Below, piece by piece: positions 18,403 through 46,500 of a stretch of 64,000 nt of DNA; position 1 is the stretch's first letter, and each line of letters begins with the position of its first letter. A model generated the notes under the pieces. The model searched no databases, was not told the origin of the DNA, and saw nothing but the letters and a program-made list of their open reading frames with translations. Location of the stretch: positions 10,974,001 to 11,038,000 of the forward strand of contig NZ_CP085193.1 of the NCBI RefSeq assembly GCF_024298965.1. The letters run 5' to 3'. A program made the translations under genes and the position numbers. Source of the stretch: Streptomyces rapamycinicus NRRL 5491 (GTDB lineage Bacteria > Actinomycetota > Actinomycetes > Streptomycetales > Streptomycetaceae).

Positions 18403-19746
18403 TCAGCCCCGGGCCAGAATGCTGTCGATCTTGCCGGAGGCTTCCTTCAGGAGCTGGTCGACATCGGCGTCCTTCTTGGTGAGGACGGCGGAGACGGCCC
18501 CGTCGAGCACGGAGTAGATCTGCTGGGCGTGCGGCGGCTCGATCTTCATCCGCAGCTTCTGGTTGCCGTCGAGGAAGGTCTGGTAGTTGCCCACGGGAAC
18601 ATTGGCGTTGGCCTTCTTGATCCGCTGGTCCCTGGCGTCGGCGGCGCCGGTGAACAGCCGCGGCTCGGGCAGGCCCACCGGGGCGTTTTGCTTCTTGGCG
18701 CGCACGTAGTCGCCGAGGAAGCCCTTGCCCGGGGTGAGGAACATGTGGTCCAGCCACTTGAGACCGGCCCGGATCTGGGCGGGCGTGTCCTTCTTCTGGA
18801 ACATATAGCCGTCGCCGCCGATGAGCGTGCCCTTGCCGCCGGGCATGGGGGCGATGGCGAGGTCCTTGTAGTTGCCGCCCTTCTCCTTCACCAGGATCGG
18901 GAGGTTGTCGGGCGCGGCCAGGTACATGCCCAGCTTGCCGGAGCCCATCAGCTGCTGGGCGTCGTTGATGACCAGGAGCTGTTTGCTGCCCATCGAGTCG
19001 TCCACCCAGCGCATGTCGTGCAGGTTCCGCAGGACGGTCCGCGCCTCGGGGGTGTCGATGGTGGCCTTCTCGCCGTCCGCGCTGACGACGTCGCCGCCCT
19101 GTGAGTACAGCTCGGCCGTGAAGTGCCAGCCGCCCTGGTTCTGGGCGCTGTAGTCCGCGTAGCCGACCGTGCCACCGCCCAGCTCGGCGATCCTCTTGGC
19201 GTCGGCGCGGACCTCCTCCCAGGTCATCGGCGGTTTGTCGGGGTCGAGTCCGGCCTTCTCGAAGAGCTTGCGGTTGTAGATCAGACCCATCGAGTAGCCG
19301 GTGCGCGGGATGCCGTAGATCTTGCCGTCGACCGTGTAGATGTCGCGCAGCTGCTTCTGGAGGGTGGAGTAGCTCTTCAACTCCTTGACGTACGGGGTGA
19401 GATCCGCCGCCTGGTTGATGTCGACCACATGTCCGGCGTCGGTGAAGTACGTGTAGAAGACGTTCTCCATCTGGCCCCCGGCCAGCTTGGCGTCGAACGT
19501 CTTCGGGTCCTGGCACGGGAACGCGTCATGCGCGACGACGTCGATGTCCGGGTTCTGCTTCTCGAAGGAGGCGATGTCCTCCTCGAAGAACCTGCGGTCG
19601 ACCTCGGCGCTCTTGGGCGGCATGCAGTTGACCGTGATACGCGTCTTTCCGCCCGCCGAGCCGTCGCCCGACCCGCCGCAGGCGGTGAGGGCGAGGGAGA
19701 ACGTGCTGAGCGCGATGAGAGTACGACGGAACCCGGTGCTTCTCAT
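18403..19746 (-). CDS. extracellular sugar-binding lipoprotein of ABC importer
   Basis: A 447-residue solute-binding protein, family 1. The lipoprotein signal is clear: RR in the N-region, a hydrophobic core and lipobox LTAC with Cys23. The mature part has the fold marks of maltose-type binding proteins (NPDIDVVAHDAFPCQDPKTF, MYLAAPDNLPILVKEKGG, MFLTPGKGFLGDYV). The ATG at 19746 is chosen for the signal peptide and an AGAGGGG site upstream. The 218 bases upstream, as far as the LacI stop, should hold the operon promoter. There I see one GCAAG element (19849-19853) like those before the LacI gene, but no certain promoter. Confidence 0.92.
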   Translation of the reverse strand: MRSTGFRRTLIALSTFSLALTACGGSGDGSAGGKTRITVNCMPPKSAEVDRRFFEEDIASFEKQNPDIDVVAHDAFPCQDPKTFDAKLAGGQMENVFYTYFTDAGHVVDINQAADLTPYVKELKSYSTLQKQLRDIYTVDGKIYGIPRTGYSMGLIYNRKLFEKAGLDPDKPPMTWEEVRADAKRIAELGGGTVGYADYSAQNQGGWHFTAELYSQGGDVVSADGEKATIDTPEARTVLRNLHDMRWVDDSMGSKQLLVINDAQQLMGSGKLGMYLAAPDNLPILVKEKGGNYKDLAIAPMPGGKGTLIGGDGYMFQKKDTPAQIRAGLKWLDHMFLTPGKGFLGDYVRAKKQNAPVGLPEPRLFTGAADARDQRIKKANANVPVGNYQTFLDGNQKLRMKIEPPHAQQIYSVLDGAVSAVLTKKDADVDQLLKEASGKIDSILARG

Positions 19747-19964
19747 GGGTGGACCCCTCTGTACAGGAGCAGGGAAGCCCCACGGCCGCGAGCGGGGCGC
19801 ACACAACCGTGAGTGCGCCGCACACTCAAGCACCGACGACATCGGCCCGCAAGATGTCGCGTAGATTCTGTAATTATTCAACTGCACTGCGAATGGGGTG
19901 GATTGAGCCTGCCTACCGCCTCTCGGCCGCCCTTTTGATCACCCCTCGACGGCCCTCCGCCCGC

Positions 19965-20963
19965 TCACTCCCGTGGCGCCTGTGCGGTGGAGCCGCGCAC
20001 CACCAGCTCCGGCTCGAACAACAGCTCCTCGGCGGGTACGGCCACCCCGCCGATCCGCGCGTTCAGCACCTCCACCGCCGCCCTGCCCATGGCCTCGATG
20101 GGCTGGCGGACGGTGGTCAGCGGCGGCTCGGTGCAGTTCATGAACGCGGAGTCGTCGTAGCCGACCACGGACACCCGCGACGGCACGCCGAACCCCTTGC
20201 GGCGCGCGGCTCGTATCGCGCCCAGGGCCAGCGGGTCGCTGGCGCAGATGATGCCCGTGACACCCCGGTCGATCAGCCGGGAGGCCGCGGCGTGGCCGCC
20301 CTCGATCGAGAAGATCGCCCGAGCCACGAACTCATCCGGAAGGTGACCGGCGATCGCCCGCGCGGCGGCCAGCTTGCGCGCCGACGGCATGTGGTCGGCG
20401 GGCCCGAGCACCAGCCCGATCCGCTCGTGGCCGAGGGAGGCCAGATGCCGCCACGCCTGCTCCACGGCCACGGCGTCGTCGCAGGAGACAGCCGGGAAGC
20501 CGAGGTGTTCGATGGCCGCGTTGACCAGCACCACCGGGATGTTGCGCTCGGCGAGCTGCCGGTAGTGGTCATGCTCCGCGTCGGCCTGCGCGTACAGCCC
20601 GCCCGCGAACACCACTCCGGAGACCTGCTGTTGGAGCAGCAGGGCCACGTAATCGGCCTCGGAGACCCCGCCCTTGGTCTGTGTGCACAGCACCGGAGTC
20701 AGTCCAAGCTGGGCCAGTGCCCCGCCGATGACCTCGGCGAACGCCGGGAAGATGGGGTTCTGCAGCTCGGGCAGCACCAACCCCACCAGCCGGGCCCGGT
20801 CGCCCCGCAGCTGCGTGGGCCGCTCATAGCCGAGGACGTCCAGCGCGGACAGCACCGCCTGCCGGGTGGCTTCGGAGACCCCGGGCTTGCCGTTGAGGAC
20901 CCGGCTGACCGTGGCCTCGCTGACTCCGACCTTCTTCGCCACTTCAGCAAGTCGTCGCGTCAT
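19965..20963 (-). CDS. LacI family transcriptional regulator of the alpha-glucan operon
   Basis: A 332-residue LacI/GalR repressor. The helix-turn-helix is at the extreme N-terminus (LAEVAKKVGVSEATVSRVLNG), followed by a hinge helix (RQAVLSALDVLGYE) and the sugar-binding core (GLVLPELQNPIFPAF, GIICASDPLALGAI, SVVGYDDS). I place the start at the ATG at 20963, where the family's N-terminus begins; earlier ATG codons add unrelated sequence. It is first in the row of six same-strand sugar genes and probably represses them until an oligosaccharide inducer binds. Repeated GCAAG elements lie directly in front of it, suggesting autoregulation. Confidence 0.9.
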   Translation of the reverse strand: MTRRLAEVAKKVGVSEATVSRVLNGKPGVSEATRQAVLSALDVLGYERPTQLRGDRARLVGLVLPELQNPIFPAFAEVIGGALAQLGLTPVLCTQTKGGVSEADYVALLLQQQVSGVVFAGGLYAQADAEHDHYRQLAERNIPVVLVNAAIEHLGFPAVSCDDAVAVEQAWRHLASLGHERIGLVLGPADHMPSARKLAAARAIAGHLPDEFVARAIFSIEGGHAAASRLIDRGVTGIICASDPLALGAIRAARRKGFGVPSRVSVVGYDDSAFMNCTEPPLTTVRQPIEAMGRAAVEVLNARIGGVAVPAEELLFEPELVVRGSTAQAPRE

Positions 20964-20966
20964 GCA

Positions 20967-21000
20967 CGCAAGCGTAGCGCAAGCACTGCAAGTGGCTTGC
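20967..21000. promoter_or_regulatory. GCAAG repeat array, likely LacI-type operator
   Basis: Just upstream of the regulator ATG are three direct GCAAG elements (20968-20972, 20979-20983, 20988-20992) and one inverted copy, CTTGC at 20996-21000. The last two form GCAAG-TGG-CTTGC. Streptomyces MalR-type repressors bind CTTGCAG/CTGCAAG halves of this kind, so this is a fair autoregulatory site (inference). Confidence 0.55.
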
Positions 21001-21147
21001 GTAAAAGGGGTGCAGAACCTGTGGCGCCGGCGGCGGCTCCCGGCTCGGAGTGCAAATCGCCGCGCCGCCGCCGACCCGCGGATCGGGCGGGCGGGTGAGT
21101 TCGCAGAGGTCGGCAATTCGCCCTATTTGCCGCCCCAAAAGTATGGG

Positions 21148-21177
21148 TTGACAGCGGATCAGCGAACGATCTAGGTT
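21148..21177 (+). promoter_or_regulatory. putative sigma70-type promoter upstream of the NRPS/PKS genes
   Basis: A consensus -35 TTGACA (21148-21153) is followed after 18 bases by TAGGTT (21172-21177), a fair -10. Transcription would start near 21184 and run into the biosynthetic genes with a leader of about 420 bases. It lies in the 642-base stretch 20964-21605, which otherwise holds the LacI operator and one doubtful small reading frame. Confidence 0.45.
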
Positions 21178-21217
21178 CCCTTCGAGGGGGCTCGTTGGAC
21201 GGGGGACGGGGACTGCA

Positions 21218-21493
21218 GTGAGTGTTTCGGAGTTGCAAACCTCCGGGATTGCCGCCTTGGGCTGCGCGGAATACGACCACTCGGCGCTGCGTGGCGGATT
21301 CATCGGCAATATCGACGCCGACCACACAGTCGATGCCGGTCCTACGACCCGCGCCGAGGGTGGGCGCCGGCAGTCGGCGGAGTGCACCGTATTCGAGCCC
21401 CTCGACGCCCCCGGCTCCCTCGGCGCTGCGGGATCCACGCTCCAAGAACACTTCGCTTCCGATCCCTATTCTCGGGTTTGCCGCCGAATGTAA
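21218..21493 (+). CDS. possible small protein of unknown function upstream of the NRPS
   Basis: A 91-codon frame from GTG at 21218, about 35 bases after the putative promoter, with a GGGGA element in front. Roughly three quarters of its codons end in G or C, less biased than true genes here, and I recognise no family or motif. An overlapping frame at 21222-21515 is equally open, which argues against certainty. It could be a leader peptide, a decayed gene or chance. Confidence 0.25.
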   Translation: MSVSELQTSGIAALGCAEYDHSALRGGFIGNIDADHTVDAGPTTRAEGGRRQSAECTVFEPLDAPGSLGAAGSTLQEHFASDPYSRVCRRM

Positions 21494-21605
21494 TCCCGGC
21501 CGTACTGCCGTCTGAGAAGCGTTTGCGCCATCGTTTGGCAAGCGACAGCACCAGCGTAATAACCGCGAAAAGCAATTTCCATCAGTCGTCGGGGAAGGCT
21601 GTGTT

Positions 21606-24600
21606 GTGGGGAATTCAGGCGCATCCAAATCCCGTGGTCTCAGCGCGGCCATGAGCAATCTCTTCGAGCGGACCAGGAGAAACGAATCCACCGGCATTGT
21701 GCCGGTCGACCGGGGCCGGGAGCTGAGGGCGTCGTTCGCCCAGCAACGGCTGTGGTTTCTGGACCAGTTGGAACCCGGCAACGCTTCGTACAACCTCCCC
21801 TTCGCCGTGCGGGTGCGCGGCCGCTTGGACATCTCTCATCTCTCCCGGGCCCTTTCGCTCGTGGTCGCCCGGCACGAGGCGCTGCGCACCACCTTCGGCG
21901 AGACCGGCGGTCAGCCGGTGCAGCGGATCGAGCCTCCCGCCCCCGTCCCGGTGCGCCTCGAACCGGTGCCCGGCGGCTCGGAGGAGGAGCGGCTGGCAGA
22001 GGTCCGGCGGCTGGCCGGGGCCGAGATCACCGAGCCCTTCGACCTGAGCACCGGGCCCCTGCTGCGAGCCAAGGCGCTGCGACTGGACGAACAGGACCAC
22101 GTCCTGCTGCTGACGGTGCACCATGTGGCGACGGACGCCTGGTCACAGGGCATTGTGGTGCGTGAGCTGTCCGTCGCGTACGCGGCGCTCGACGCCGGGC
22201 GCGAGCCCGTACTGCCCCCGCTGCCCGTGCAGTACGCGGACTACGCGGAGTGGGAGCGCGACTGGCTGTCCGGCCCGACCCTGCGCCGCCAGGTGGACTA
22301 CTGGACGAAGCGGCTCGACGGCATGGCGCCCGCGCTGGAGCTGCCCACCGACCGGCCCAGGCCCTCGATCGCCCGCCAGGAGGGCGACGCGGTGCGCTGG
22401 GAGCTGCCGCCCGAACTGATCCGGTCGGCCCGCCGGCTGGGCGCCGGTGAGAACGCGACCCTCTATATGACCCTGCTGGCCGCGTTCCAGCTGGTACTGG
22501 GCCGGTACGTGGACAGCGACGACATCACGGTGGGCACCCCCGTGGCCAACCGGGGCCGCGCCGAGGTCGAAGGGCTCATCGGGTTCTTCGTCAACACCGT
22601 GGTGCTGCGGACCGACCTGTCCGGCGACCCCACCTTCCGCCAACTGCTGGGCCGGGTCCGCGACATGGCGGCCGGTGCCTTCGCCCATGGCGACCTGCCC
22701 TTCGAGTATCTGGTGGAGCAGGTGCACCCCGAGCGGGACCTGTCGCGGAACCCGCTGGTCCAGGTGCTCTTCCAGATGATCAACGTACCGGCGGAGCGGC
22801 TCGAGCTGCCCGGCGCGCGGACCGAGCCCTACGACCACGGCGGCATCCTCACGCGAATGGATCTGGAGGTCCATCTCGTCGAGACCGGGGACGGGGTTCT
22901 GGGACACATCGTCTTCAGCAAGGCCCTGTTCAACGCGAGCACCATCGAACGGCTGCTGCACCACGTCACCGTCGTCCTTCGGGGCGTCCTCGCCGAGCCG
23001 GACCGGCGCCTCTCCGAGATCTCGCTGCTCGACGAGGCGGAGCGGACGAAGGTCCTGGAGGAGTTCAACACGACCGCGGGCCCCGTACCCGCCGGATCCC
23101 TGCCCGGGCTCTTCACCGCCCAGGCCGAGCGCCGCCCCGACGCGGTGGCCGTGATCAGCGGTGAGGACCGGGCGACCTACGCCGAGCTGGATCAGCGGGC
23201 GAACCAGCTCGCCCATCTGCTGGAGGGCCGGGGGGTCGGCCCCGAGACCCTGGTCGGGCTCTGCGTCGATCGCGGCATCGAGATGATCGTGGGGATCCTC
23301 GCGATCCTCAAGCTCGGAGCGGCCTATGTGCCGATCGATCCCAACCACCCCCGAGACCGCGTCCAGTTCGTCCTGGCCGACTCCGGAGTGACCGTCGCCG
23401 TCACCCAGCAGCGCTTCACCAGCCTGCTCGAAACCCCGGAGGCAACCAGGACGCCCGACGCGTCCGGTACGGCCGGGATCCGGCTCATCCTGCTCGACGC
23501 CGAGCGTGAACCGCTCGCCGGGCAGCCCCGGACCCCGCCCATGGCACGGCCCAGCGCCCAGAACCTCGCCTACGTCATTTACACCTCCGGTTCCACCGGA
23601 GTCCCCAAGGGCATCCTCATGCCCGCCACCTGTGTGCTCAACCTGGTGGCCTGGCAGAAGCGGGCCCTGCCGATCGGTCCCGACGCCAAGACCGCACAGT
23701 TCGCCACGCTGACCTTCGACATCTCATTGCAGGAGATCTTCTCCGCGCTGCTGTACGGCGAGACGATCGTCGTCCCCGGCGAGGAACTGCGCATGGACCC
23801 CGTCGAGTTCGCCGACTGGGTCCACGCCCACGAGATCGACCAGCTCTTCGTCCCGAACGTGATGCTGCGGGCGATCTCCGAGGAGGTGGATCCGCACGGC
23901 ACCGAGCTGGCCGCACTGCGCCACCTCTCACAGGCCGGCGAACCCCTCTCCCTCCACCACGATCTGCGCGAGCTGTGCGCCCGCCGCCCCGAGCTGCGGC
24001 TGCACAACCACTACGGTCCCAGCGAAGCCCACGTGGTGACGTCGTACTCGCTCCCCGCCGAGGTGGCCGAATGGCCGCTCACCGCACCCATCGGCCGCCC
24101 GATCGGCAACACCCGGGTGTATGTGGTCGACCGGCGGCTCCGGCCCGTCCCGGTGGGGGTGCCAGGTGAGCTGTGCGTGGCCGGAGCGGGGCTGGCCAGA
24201 GGCTATCTCGGCCGCCCGGACCTGACCGCTTCCCGGTTCGTGGCGGACCCGTTCCGCGGCGACGGATCGCGTATGTACCGCTCCGGCGACCTCGTGCGCT
24301 GGCTGCCCGACGGCAACCTGGAATTCCTCGGCCGGATCGATGACCAGGTGAAAATACGCGGCTTCCGGATCGAACCGGGCGAGATCGAGGCGCTCCTCGC
24401 CCGGCACCAGGACGTTCTGCACACGGCCGTGATGGTGCGCGAGGACACCCCCGGCGACAAGAGGCTGGTGGCCTATCTGGTGGCCGATGCCACCGCCGCG
24501 GACCGGCACGGCCGGCTGACCGAGAGCCTCCGCCGGCACGTCGAGTCCGCGGTGCCCGAATACATGGTGCCCTCCGCGTTCGTCCTGCTGGACACCATGC

Positions 24601-26360
24601 CCCTCACCTCCGGCGGCAAGATCGACCGGAAGGCGCTGCCCGCCCCTGATCTGCGCACCGTTCTCGAGGTCGGCTACGTCGCCCCCCGCACCCCCGAGGA
24701 AGAGGCCGTCTGCCGGGTTTACTCGGATCTGCTCGGCGCCACCAAGGTCGGCATCGACGACGACTTCTTCGCACTGGGCGGCCATTCCCTCATCGCCACC
24801 AGGGTGGTCGCCAGGCTCCGGTCCGCCCTCGGTATCGCCGTACCGCTGAAGACCGTCTTCCAGCAGCGCACCCCCCGAGAGCTGGCGGCCACGCTCACCG
24901 CCGCGGCCCGCTCCGGCCCCGAAGCCGAGCTGCCGCCACTGGTACCCACACGGCGCGACCAGCCCGTCCCCCTCACCTTCGCACAGCAGCAGACGGACCT
25001 CTTCTTCGACGATGTCCTGAACGCCGGGCACTGGAACATCCCCATGGCGGTGCGGGTGTCGGGCGAACTGGACCTCGACTGTCTGCGACGGTCGATGGAC
25101 CTGCTGATCGACCGCCACGAGGCCCTGCGCACCACCTTCGTGCGGGAAGCCGACGGATACGTCCAGGTGATCCGGCCGAGCGCGCCGGTCCAGCTGGAGG
25201 TGGCCGAGGCGCACGACGAGACCGAAGCCTCGGTCCTGGCCGGCCAGGAGGCGGCCCGCCCCTTCGACCTCACCCGCGGCCCGCTGGCGAGACTGCGCGT
25301 TCTGCGGCTGTCCGAGTCCGACCATGTGCTGGTGCTCACCCTTCACCACCTGGTCACCGACGGCTGGTCCCAGGGAGTGCTGGTTCGCGATCTGTCCATC
25401 GTGTACGCGGCACTGCTACATGGCACCGAACCCGAGCTGCCACCCGTGCCCGTCCAGTACGCCGATCTCGCGAGCTGGGAGCGGAAGTGGTTGCGCGGTC
25501 CGCAGCTGCAACGCCAACTCGACTTCTGGAAGCGGCATTTCGAGGGCATGGCCCCCGCCGAACTGCCCACCGACCGGCCCCGCGCCGGGTCGGCCCGCTA
25601 CGAGAGCGACATCTTCCACTGGCGACTGCCGAAGGACGCCGTCGAGACCGCCCGGCGGCTGGGCGAATCGTCCAACGCCACCTTGTACATGACGCTGCTG
25701 ACCGCCCTGAAGGTGGTCATGTCCGCCCGCTCGGACAACCAGGACGTCATCGTCGGTGTGCCCACTGCCAACCGTGGCCGGGACGAACTGGAGAACACGG
25801 TGGGCCTCGTCTCCAAGATGCTCGCGCTGCGCACCGAAGTGTCCGGCGCCACGGAGTTCGGCACGCTGCTGACCAGGGTGCGCGATGCGATGTCCGACGC
25901 CCATGCACACCAGGACGTGCCCTTCGTTTCCGTTCTCAAGCACATCGGTGACCACATCGCTGAGCCCGCCGCTGAGCCCGCCGCTGACCCCGCCGGTGAC
26001 CCCGCCGGTGACACCGTCGGCGGCCGGACCGGGACGCGGCTGTCGGACGATCCGCCGGTGAAGGTGATCTTTCAGATCGTCAACACTCCGCCGCGGCCAC
26101 TCCGGCTCACCGGACTGACGGCCGAGCCGTTCCTGATGACTCACCCGCCGGTGACCGTCAACGTGGACATGGAGATCGACCTGTACGAGAGCGTGGAGGA
26201 CGGCGGCCTCGCCGGCACCGTGCTGTTCAGCAAGTCCCTCTTCGACCGCGCCACGATCGAGCGGTTCTGCGACGACGTGGCGGCGGTCGTCTCCGCGGCC
26301 GCCACGGATCCCGGACGGCCGGTCTCACAGGTGTGGCAGGGCCGAGGCCGCGACCAGTGA
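21606..26360 (+). CDS. NRPS, C-A-PCP-C, pipecolate/proline-incorporating and macrolactonising type
   Basis: A 1584-residue synthetase. C1 is about residues 41-480 (HHVATDAW at 172; the usual Gly after Asp is Ala). A is about 500-1015 ([10 protein letters not shown] near 660, YGPSEAH at 803-809, Lys1005). PCP has carrier Ser1061 in GGHSL, and C2 is about 1105-1540 (HHLVTDG at 1247). Pocket residues in GrsA order are D705, I706, Q709, F748, S775, A777, H802, V810, V811 and K1005; proline is DVQLIAHVVK. The C-A-PCP-C order and length match RapP, FkbP and MerP, where the last C domain closes the macrolactone. It therefore probably acts last, although its gene is first. The GTG follows GGGGAAGG at 21591-21598. 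Its stop overlaps a GTG (GTGA) of the PKS frame. Confidence 0.88.
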   Translation: MGNSGASKSRGLSAAMSNLFERTRRNESTGIVPVDRGRELRASFAQQRLWFLDQLEPGNASYNLPFAVRVRGRLDISHLSRALSLVVARHEALRTTFGETGGQPVQRIEPPAPVPVRLEPVPGGSEEERLAEVRRLAGAEITEPFDLSTGPLLRAKALRLDEQDHVLLLTVHHVATDAWSQGIVVRELSVAYAALDAGREPVLPPLPVQYADYAEWERDWLSGPTLRRQVDYWTKRLDGMAPALELPTDRPRPSIARQEGDAVRWELPPELIRSARRLGAGENATLYMTLLAAFQLVLGRYVDSDDITVGTPVANRGRAEVEGLIGFFVNTVVLRTDLSGDPTFRQLLGRVRDMAAGAFAHGDLPFEYLVEQVHPERDLSRNPLVQVLFQMINVPAERLELPGARTEPYDHGGILTRMDLEVHLVETGDGVLGHIVFSKALFNASTIERLLHHVTVVLRGVLAEPDRRLSEISLLDEAERTKVLEEFNTTAGPVPAGSLPGLFTAQAERRPDAVAVISGEDRATYAELDQRANQLAHLLEGRGVGPETLVGLCVDRGIEMIVGILAILKLGAAYVPIDPNHPRDRVQFVLADSGVTVAVTQQRFTSLLETPEATRTPDASGTAGIRLILLDAEREPLAGQPRTPPMARPSAQNLAYVIYTSGSTGVPKGILMPATCVLNLVAWQKRALPIGPDAKTAQFATLTFDISLQEIFSALLYGETIVVPGEELRMDPVEFADWVHAHEIDQLFVPNVMLRAISEEVDPHGTELAALRHLSQAGEPLSLHHDLRELCARRPELRLHNHYGPSEAHVVTSYSLPAEVAEWPLTAPIGRPIGNTRVYVVDRRLRPVPVGVPGELCVAGAGLARGYLGRPDLTASRFVADPFRGDGSRMYRSGDLVRWLPDGNLEFLGRIDDQVKIRGFRIEPGEIEALLARHQDVLHTAVMVREDTPGDKRLVAYLVADATAADRHGRLTESLRRHVESAVPEYMVPSAFVLLDTMPLTSGGKIDRKALPAPDLRTVLEVGYVAPRTPEEEAVCRVYSDLLGATKVGIDDDFFALGGHSLIATRVVARLRSALGIAVPLKTVFQQRTPRELAATLTAAARSGPEAELPPLVPTRRDQPVPLTFAQQQTDLFFDDVLNAGHWNIPMAVRVSGELDLDCLRRSMDLLIDRHEALRTTFVREADGYVQVIRPSAPVQLEVAEAHDETEASVLAGQEAARPFDLTRGPLARLRVLRLSESDHVLVLTLHHLVTDGWSQGVLVRDLSIVYAALLHGTEPELPPVPVQYADLASWERKWLRGPQLQRQLDFWKRHFEGMAPAELPTDRPRAGSARYESDIFHWRLPKDAVETARRLGESSNATLYMTLLTALKVVMSARSDNQDVIVGVPTANRGRDELENTVGLVSKMLALRTEVSGATEFGTLLTRVRDAMSDAHAHQDVPFVSVLKHIGDHIAEPAAEPAADPAGDPAGDTVGGRTGTRLSDDPPVKVIFQIVNTPPRPLRLTGLTAEPFLMTHPPVTVNVDMEIDLYESVEDGGLAGTVLFSKSLFDRATIERFCDDVAAVVSAAATDPGRPVSQVWQGRGRDQ

Positions 26361-26383
26361 ACGATCCCGCCCCGAGGAAATGC

Positions 26384-43468
<17,085 letters not shown>

Positions 43469-43525
43469 ACCTGCCGTCGAGTTCGTCTCCGAGTGAGTCC
43501 AGCACCGCGTTGAGAGGGCCGTCCC

Positions 43526-46500
43526 GTGGAGAATGAAGAGAAACTTCGGCATTACCTCAAAGAGGTCACGAAGGATCTGCGGCAGACCCGCCAGCGGCTG
43601 CAGGACGTCGAGGCGAAGAGCCGCGAGCCCATCGCGATCGTCGGCATGAGCTGCCGTTTTCCCGGTGGTATCGCGACACCGGAAGCGCTGTGGGACCTGG
43701 TGCGCGAGGGCGGCGACGCGGTGTCGGAGTTCCCGGCAGACCGTGGATGGGACACGGACGGCCTCTACGACCCCGCCGGCGGCTCCGGGAAGTCGGTCAC
43801 TCGCTACGGCGGATTCCTGCGCGGCGTCGCCGATTTCGACGCGGCGCTCTTCGGGATCTCTCCCCGTGAGGCCATCGCGATGGACCCGCAGCAGCGGTTG
43901 ATGCTGGAGACCTCCTGGGAGGCGTTCGAGCGGGCCGGTGTCAGCCGTGACGCGGTGCGGGGCAGCCGGACCGGGGTGTTCATCGGCACCAATGGCCAGG
44001 ACTACGCGACACTGCTCAGCGCCGCCCGGGACGATGTGCAGGGCCACCTCGGCACGGGCAGCGCGGCCAGCGTGCTCTCGGGACGGGTCGCCTACACCTT
44101 CGGTCTCGAAGGGCCGACGGTCACCGTGGACACCGCGTGCTCGTCCTCGCTGATCGCCCTGCATCTGGCCGTCCAGGCACTGCGCAACGGGGAGTGCGAG
44201 CTGGCACTGGCGGGCGGCGTCACGGTGATGACGACGACGAACACCTTCGTCGAGCTGTCCAAGCAGGGCGGGCTGGCGCCGGACGGCCGGTCCAAGGCGT
44301 TCGCGGCGGCGGCCGACGGCACCGGCTGGGGTGAGGGCGCCGGGATGCTGCTGGTGGAGCGGCTGTCCGACGCCGAACGGCACGGCCACCCGGTACTGGC
44401 GGTGGTACGTGGCACCGCCGCCAACCAGGACGGCGCGTCGAACGGGCTGACCGCGCCCAACGGGCCCTCCCAGCGCCGGGTCATCCGCGCGGCGTTGTCC
44501 AACGCCCAGCTGTCCACGGGCGATGTCGACGTGGTGGAGGCACACGGCACCGGCACCCGGCTCGGCGACCCGATCGAGGCACAGGCCCTGCTGGACACCT
44601 ACGGCCAGAACCGGGACCGGCCGCTGTGGCTCGGATCGGTCAAGTCGAACCTGGGACACACCCAGGCCGCCGCGGGTGTCGCCGGGGTCATCAAGATGGT
44701 GCTCGCCATGCGCCACGGTGTGCTGCCGCGCACCCTGCACGTGGACGAACCGACTCCGCATGTGGACTGGTCCGCCGGGGCGGTGCGGCTGCTCACCGAG
44801 CGGACCCCGTGGCCGGACACCGACCGGCCGCACAGGGCGGGCGTCTCCGCCTTCGGAGTGAGCGGCACCAACGCCCATGTGATCGTGGAGCAGGCATCGG
44901 GGGCCGAGCCCGTCGAGCCGCCCCGGACCGAACCGGTGGCGGTGCCCTGGGTGCTCTCGGGCCAGGGCGACGCCGGTCTGCGGGCGTTCGCGGCCCGGCT
45001 CGCCGACGTGGCCGCTGAAGCCCACCCCGGGGACCTCGGATGGACCTTGGCCACCACCCGCTCGGCGCTGTCGCACCGTGCGGTGGTGATCGGATCCACA
45101 CCGGAGGAACTGCGGAGCGGCCTCGCGGCGGTGGCCGCCGGAGAGCCGGCCCCGAACGCGGTGGAGGGAGTGGCCGGTTCCGACACCGGCGTGGTCTTCG
45201 TCTTCCCGGGACAGGGCTCGCAGTGGGCCGGTATGGCCGTGGAACTGCTGGACTCCTCCCCGGCCTTCGCCCGCCGGTTCGCCGAATGCGCCCGTGCCCT
45301 CGAGACACACCTCGACTGGTCCATCGAGGACGTGGTGCGCTCCGCGCCCGGTGCGCCGTCGCTCGACCTCATCGAGGTCGTCCAGCCGGTCCTGTTCACC
45401 ATGATGGTGTCCCTCGCCGAGCTGTGGGCCTCCTACGGGATCACTCCATCGGCCGTGGTCGGCCACTCCCAGGGCGAGATCGCGGCGGCCTGTGTGGCCG
45501 GGGCGCTGTCGTTGGAGGACGCGGCCAAGGTGGTGGTGTTGCGCAGCCGCCTCTTCGCCGAAACGCTGGTGGGCAACGGCGCCATCGCCTCGGTCGCCCT
45601 GCCGGCGGAACAATTGGCCACCCGGATCGAGCCGTGGGGCGAGCGCTTGGTGGTGGCCGGGGTGAACGGGCCCGCGGCTGCCACGGTGTCCGGCGACCCC
45701 CGGAGCCTGGAAGAGTTCGTCGCCGCATGCGCGGCGGACGGCGTACGCGCCCGCGTCGTGCCCGCCACCGTGGCCTCCCACGGCCCGCAGGTGGAACCGC
45801 TGCGGGAACGGCTGCTCGCCCTGCTGGCCGGCGTGGCGCCACGCCGGTCCACCGTTCCGTTCTACTCCACGGTGACCGGCGGACTCCTGGACACCACCGA
45901 ACTCGACGCGGACTACTGGTTCTGGAACGCCCGTAAGCCGATCGACTTCCTCGGCGCGCTCCGGGCGCTGTTCGCCGACGGCCACCGCGTCTTCGTGGAA
46001 TCGAGCACCCACCCCGCGCTGACCATGGGAATCCAGGACACCGCGGACGCCTCCGGCGAGTCCGTGGAGGTCACCGGCTCGCTGCGGCGTGGCGAGGGCG
46101 GGCTCGCCCAGTTCCACTCGGCCGTGGCGCGGCTGCATGTGCACGGGGTGCGGGTGGACTGGTCCGCGGCCTTCGGGGCGGCGCGGCGGGTGGAGCTGCC
46201 GACCTACCCATTCCAGCGGGAGCGTTACTGGCTGACGCCCCGGCCCGGCCAGGGTGACGCCTCCGCCCTGGGGCTGGGCGCGCTTGACCACCCCCTGCTG
46301 GGGGCCACGGTCGTGCTGCCCGAGTCCGGCGGTTGCCTGCTCACCGGTCGGCTGTCCCTGGCCGGCCACCCCTGGCTGGCCGATCACGCCCTCTCCGGAG
46401 TGGTGTTGCTGCCGGGTACGGGGTTTGTGGAGTTGGTGTTGCAGGCGGGTTTGTGGTTGGGGTGTGGGGTGGTTGAGGAGTTGACTTTGGAGGGGCCGTT

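Noticed and set aside
19747..19887. N-terminal extension of the sugar-binding protein by 47 codons
   Set aside because: The lipoprotein signal with lipobox LTAC begins only at the ATG at 19746; the extension would bury it.
20964..21116. N-terminal extension of the LacI regulator by 51 codons
   Set aside because: LacI proteins begin directly with the helix-turn-helix; the extra residues are read from the operator region.
24950..26330. Second C domain read as the start of another NRPS module
   Set aside because: No A or PCP follows; the next gene starts with a KSQ loading domain. The C-A-PCP-C layout of RapP/FkbP explains it better.
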